Shown in pieces: positions 62,252 to 64,000 of a DNA stretch of 64,000 nt. Source of the stretch: Rusavskia elegans. Taxonomy: Eukaryota > Ascomycota > Lecanoromycetes > Teloschistales > Teloschistaceae. Numbering within the stretch: the stretch's first letter is position 1; each line of letters starts with the position of its first letter. The position numbers and the translations under genes were made by a program. Below the pieces are notes generated by a model that saw only the letters and a list, made by a program, of their open reading frames with translations, had not been told where the DNA came from and searched no databases. The DNA is taken from the NCBI GenBank assembly GCA_011316305.1, contig SAUG01000169.1, forward strand, positions 31,680-95,679. Reading direction: 5' to 3'.

Positions 62252-64000
62252 CAATGCTTTTTATATCGCTTTTTATCTAGTATATATCTATTCTACGGGG
62301 TATAACAATGTTTAATCTATTTTTACTCCCTTTTTTCTTTAATATTCTTATTATATATTCTCGAAAAAGAAATCGGTTAAAATCTTTCTATTATATTTAA
62401 TTAAAGGATATTATAATATGTTTTTTTTATTTTCTATATATCTGTAATCTTTTTAAAAAGTATAAAATTAAAATTAGTAATAATATTTATAAGAAATATA
62501 TTCGGGTCTTAAAATCCTATAATTTTCTAATTTCCGACGCTATTTATATTATCCTCTTTTTTTTATCTAAAGAGTTTTTTTACTAATCTTTTGTATAGAA
62601 AAGCGTTTTAAAAATAAAAAAAAATAAATTTCGTTCTAATATTTCGAATATTTTTAAAGAGTATTCCGACATTTACTATTATATTAAATTCTTTCTAGAA
62701 TCTAAAAAGAAAATTCGTAATCGGCGTTTTATTTAAAAATTAGATTTCCGCCGACTCTTTAGAAAGTAAAAATATTTTATTATCTATTATCGCGCTTTAG
62801 ATCAACGTAAAATTAATTTTATTATTTAGAAGTCATACGTTCTGTCTCGTTTTAATAAATTTAATAATTCTATTATATTTTATTCCTCCGTTAGTTTTAT
62901 ACTAGCCGCGTAAAGGCGTCTATTAAATTAAAATCTGAGTTTAATTTAGATAATCTTGATCGTTTTCTAAAAGATTTCGACTTCTTTTAATCTATAGAAG
63001 CAACGGTTCTATAAAAGAATATTTAGTTAAAGATTTTTTTATTAGAAATCTTTTTCTCCGATTTCTAAATTACGATTTAATATTATAGATTATTTCCTAA
63101 TCTCCGAAAATCTCTACTAATTTTTATTATTTAGCAACTATCTCGTTCTATAATAAAGATAGATACTAGTCGAAGTTTTCATTCTTTAATTAAATATTTA
63201 ACGTAGAATTGGGTATTTCTTCTATATCTGAATTTTAGATTTAGTTCAAATCGTATTCGAAGCGTTCTATTTCTTTAATTATATTATAGTAGAGTTTTCT
63301 AATATAATCTATTCATAGTCTTTAGATTATTTTTTAATTTTTATCGTATTTTAATACTAATTATAATAGTAAATAATTGTTTTTTTTTTTCCAAATTTTC
63401 GTTTTTTATATTTTACTTTTTTTTTTAAATTTTATATCCAAGTCTCGGATTTATTTATAATCTATATTTAATATAATTTTAAGTTCTTTATATAAAAGGT
63501 TTTTATAGGCTAGAAAATATATTATTTATAGTTCTAATATTCTACCGATAGTCTTTTATTCTATTAATATATCCGAAATCGACTTCTTCTATTTATTTCT
63601 AAAGATAATATATCGTCCTATACTATTAATTAACGTAAAATTCATTATTTCAATTAATCTGTTTTTTATTTTAATCTCGACTTTTATAATTATTTTTTTT
63701 TAGATATTTCTAAAAATATCCTATAATTTAATTATATAACTTTTTTATAATCCTATTTTCTTTCTTTCTATTTATAAAAGCTATTATTTAATAACCTCGG
63801 ATTTCAATTTTAAATATTACTATAAGAGATTTTTCTATATTATATAGCTTAAATTCTATTATTAGCTTTTTTAATTTTTTAATTCTTTTTAGTTCCGTAA
63901 AGTACTATTCTAATCCTTTTTTATTCGATAGATAGATAAAGTATTTATTATTATAGCAGGCTATCTAACTTTTAGCTATATATTTTCTAGCTTTTTTTTT
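62252..64000 (-). mobile_element. Family C element copy C3, inverted, interior cut by window edge
   Basis: It is the reverse complement of the C1 interior. The CGGGGTATA box near 62,297 matches C1 near 33,060, and the right edge (63,950-64,000) reversed matches C1 near 31,360-31,410. Its 5' LTR must lie to the right of the window. Confidence 0.75.

Larger units (their letters stand above)
11091..64000. other. RIP-mutated AT-rich, gene-free block
   Basis: From about 11,090 to the window end the sequence is overwhelmingly A and T. CA and TG dinucleotides are rare, TA is very common, and CG is relatively preserved. Former coding regions have many in-frame stops of the TGG-to-TAG and CAA-to-TAA kind. 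This matches repeat-induced point mutation, which turns CpA into TpA on both strands of duplicated DNA. Almost all of the block can be assigned to nested transposons. No tRNA, rRNA or intact gene was recognised. Confidence 0.95.

Noticed and set aside
11091..64000. Mitochondrial or bacterial origin of the AT-rich block
   Set aside because: hAT and Ty3/gypsy elements with target duplications, and the CpA-specific mutation pattern, point to a nuclear fungal RIP region.
1..64000. tRNA, rRNA or CRISPR features
   Set aside because: No cloverleaf, rRNA-like block or regular short-spacer array was seen on either strand.

Overview
This window comes from a filamentous ascomycete (Pezizomycotina) and has two sharply different parts. 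Bases 1 to about 11,090 have balanced composition and hold spliced genes with short fungal introns (48-178 nt, CTRAC-type branch sites). Bases about 11,090 to 64,000 form a very AT-rich, gene-free block in which CpA/TpG is nearly absent, TpA is in excess and every former ORF is full of stops. That is the signature of repeat-induced point mutation (RIP). No class or species can be assigned.

The left part looks like a secondary-metabolite cluster cut by the window edge: (1) a non-ribosomal peptide synthetase (minus strand, first adenylation and carrier domains visible, running off the left edge); (2) a divergently transcribed 2-oxoglutarate/Fe(II) oxygenase of the isopenicillin-N-synthase-like family; (3) a major facilitator transporter whose N-terminal exon structure could not be fully resolved; (4) a transaldolase-family protein with an altered active site and a GC-AG intron; (5) an NmrA-like/isoflavone-reductase-like NAD(P)-binding protein (minus strand). 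Inferred roles are backbone assembly (NRPS), oxidation and reduction (oxygenase, NmrA-like protein), export (transporter), and supply or remodelling of a precursor by the transaldolase-like protein. No product can be named.

The right part is a nest of RIP-inactivated transposons, whose boundaries I worked out from target-site duplications (TSDs) and terminal repeats. There are three copies of one hAT-like DNA transposon (hAT-1, -2, -3; about 5.3-5.4 kb each once insertions are subtracted) and a fragment of a fourth. There are two full chromodomain Ty3/gypsy elements (about 6.7 kb) and three related solo LTRs. A second gypsy family (called B, about 7.4 kb without its insert) is present once. 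A small LTR family (called C, about 3.4 kb, no reverse transcriptase recognised) is present as one complete copy, two partial copies and an LTR fragment. An 0.9 kb insert (D) is unidentified. The deepest nest is four levels: hAT-2 contains B, B contains hAT-3, and hAT-3 contains chromovirus 2.

Every coordinate was read by eye. Exon boundaries rest on reading-frame continuity, splice consensus and recognisable family motifs. No similarity search was run.
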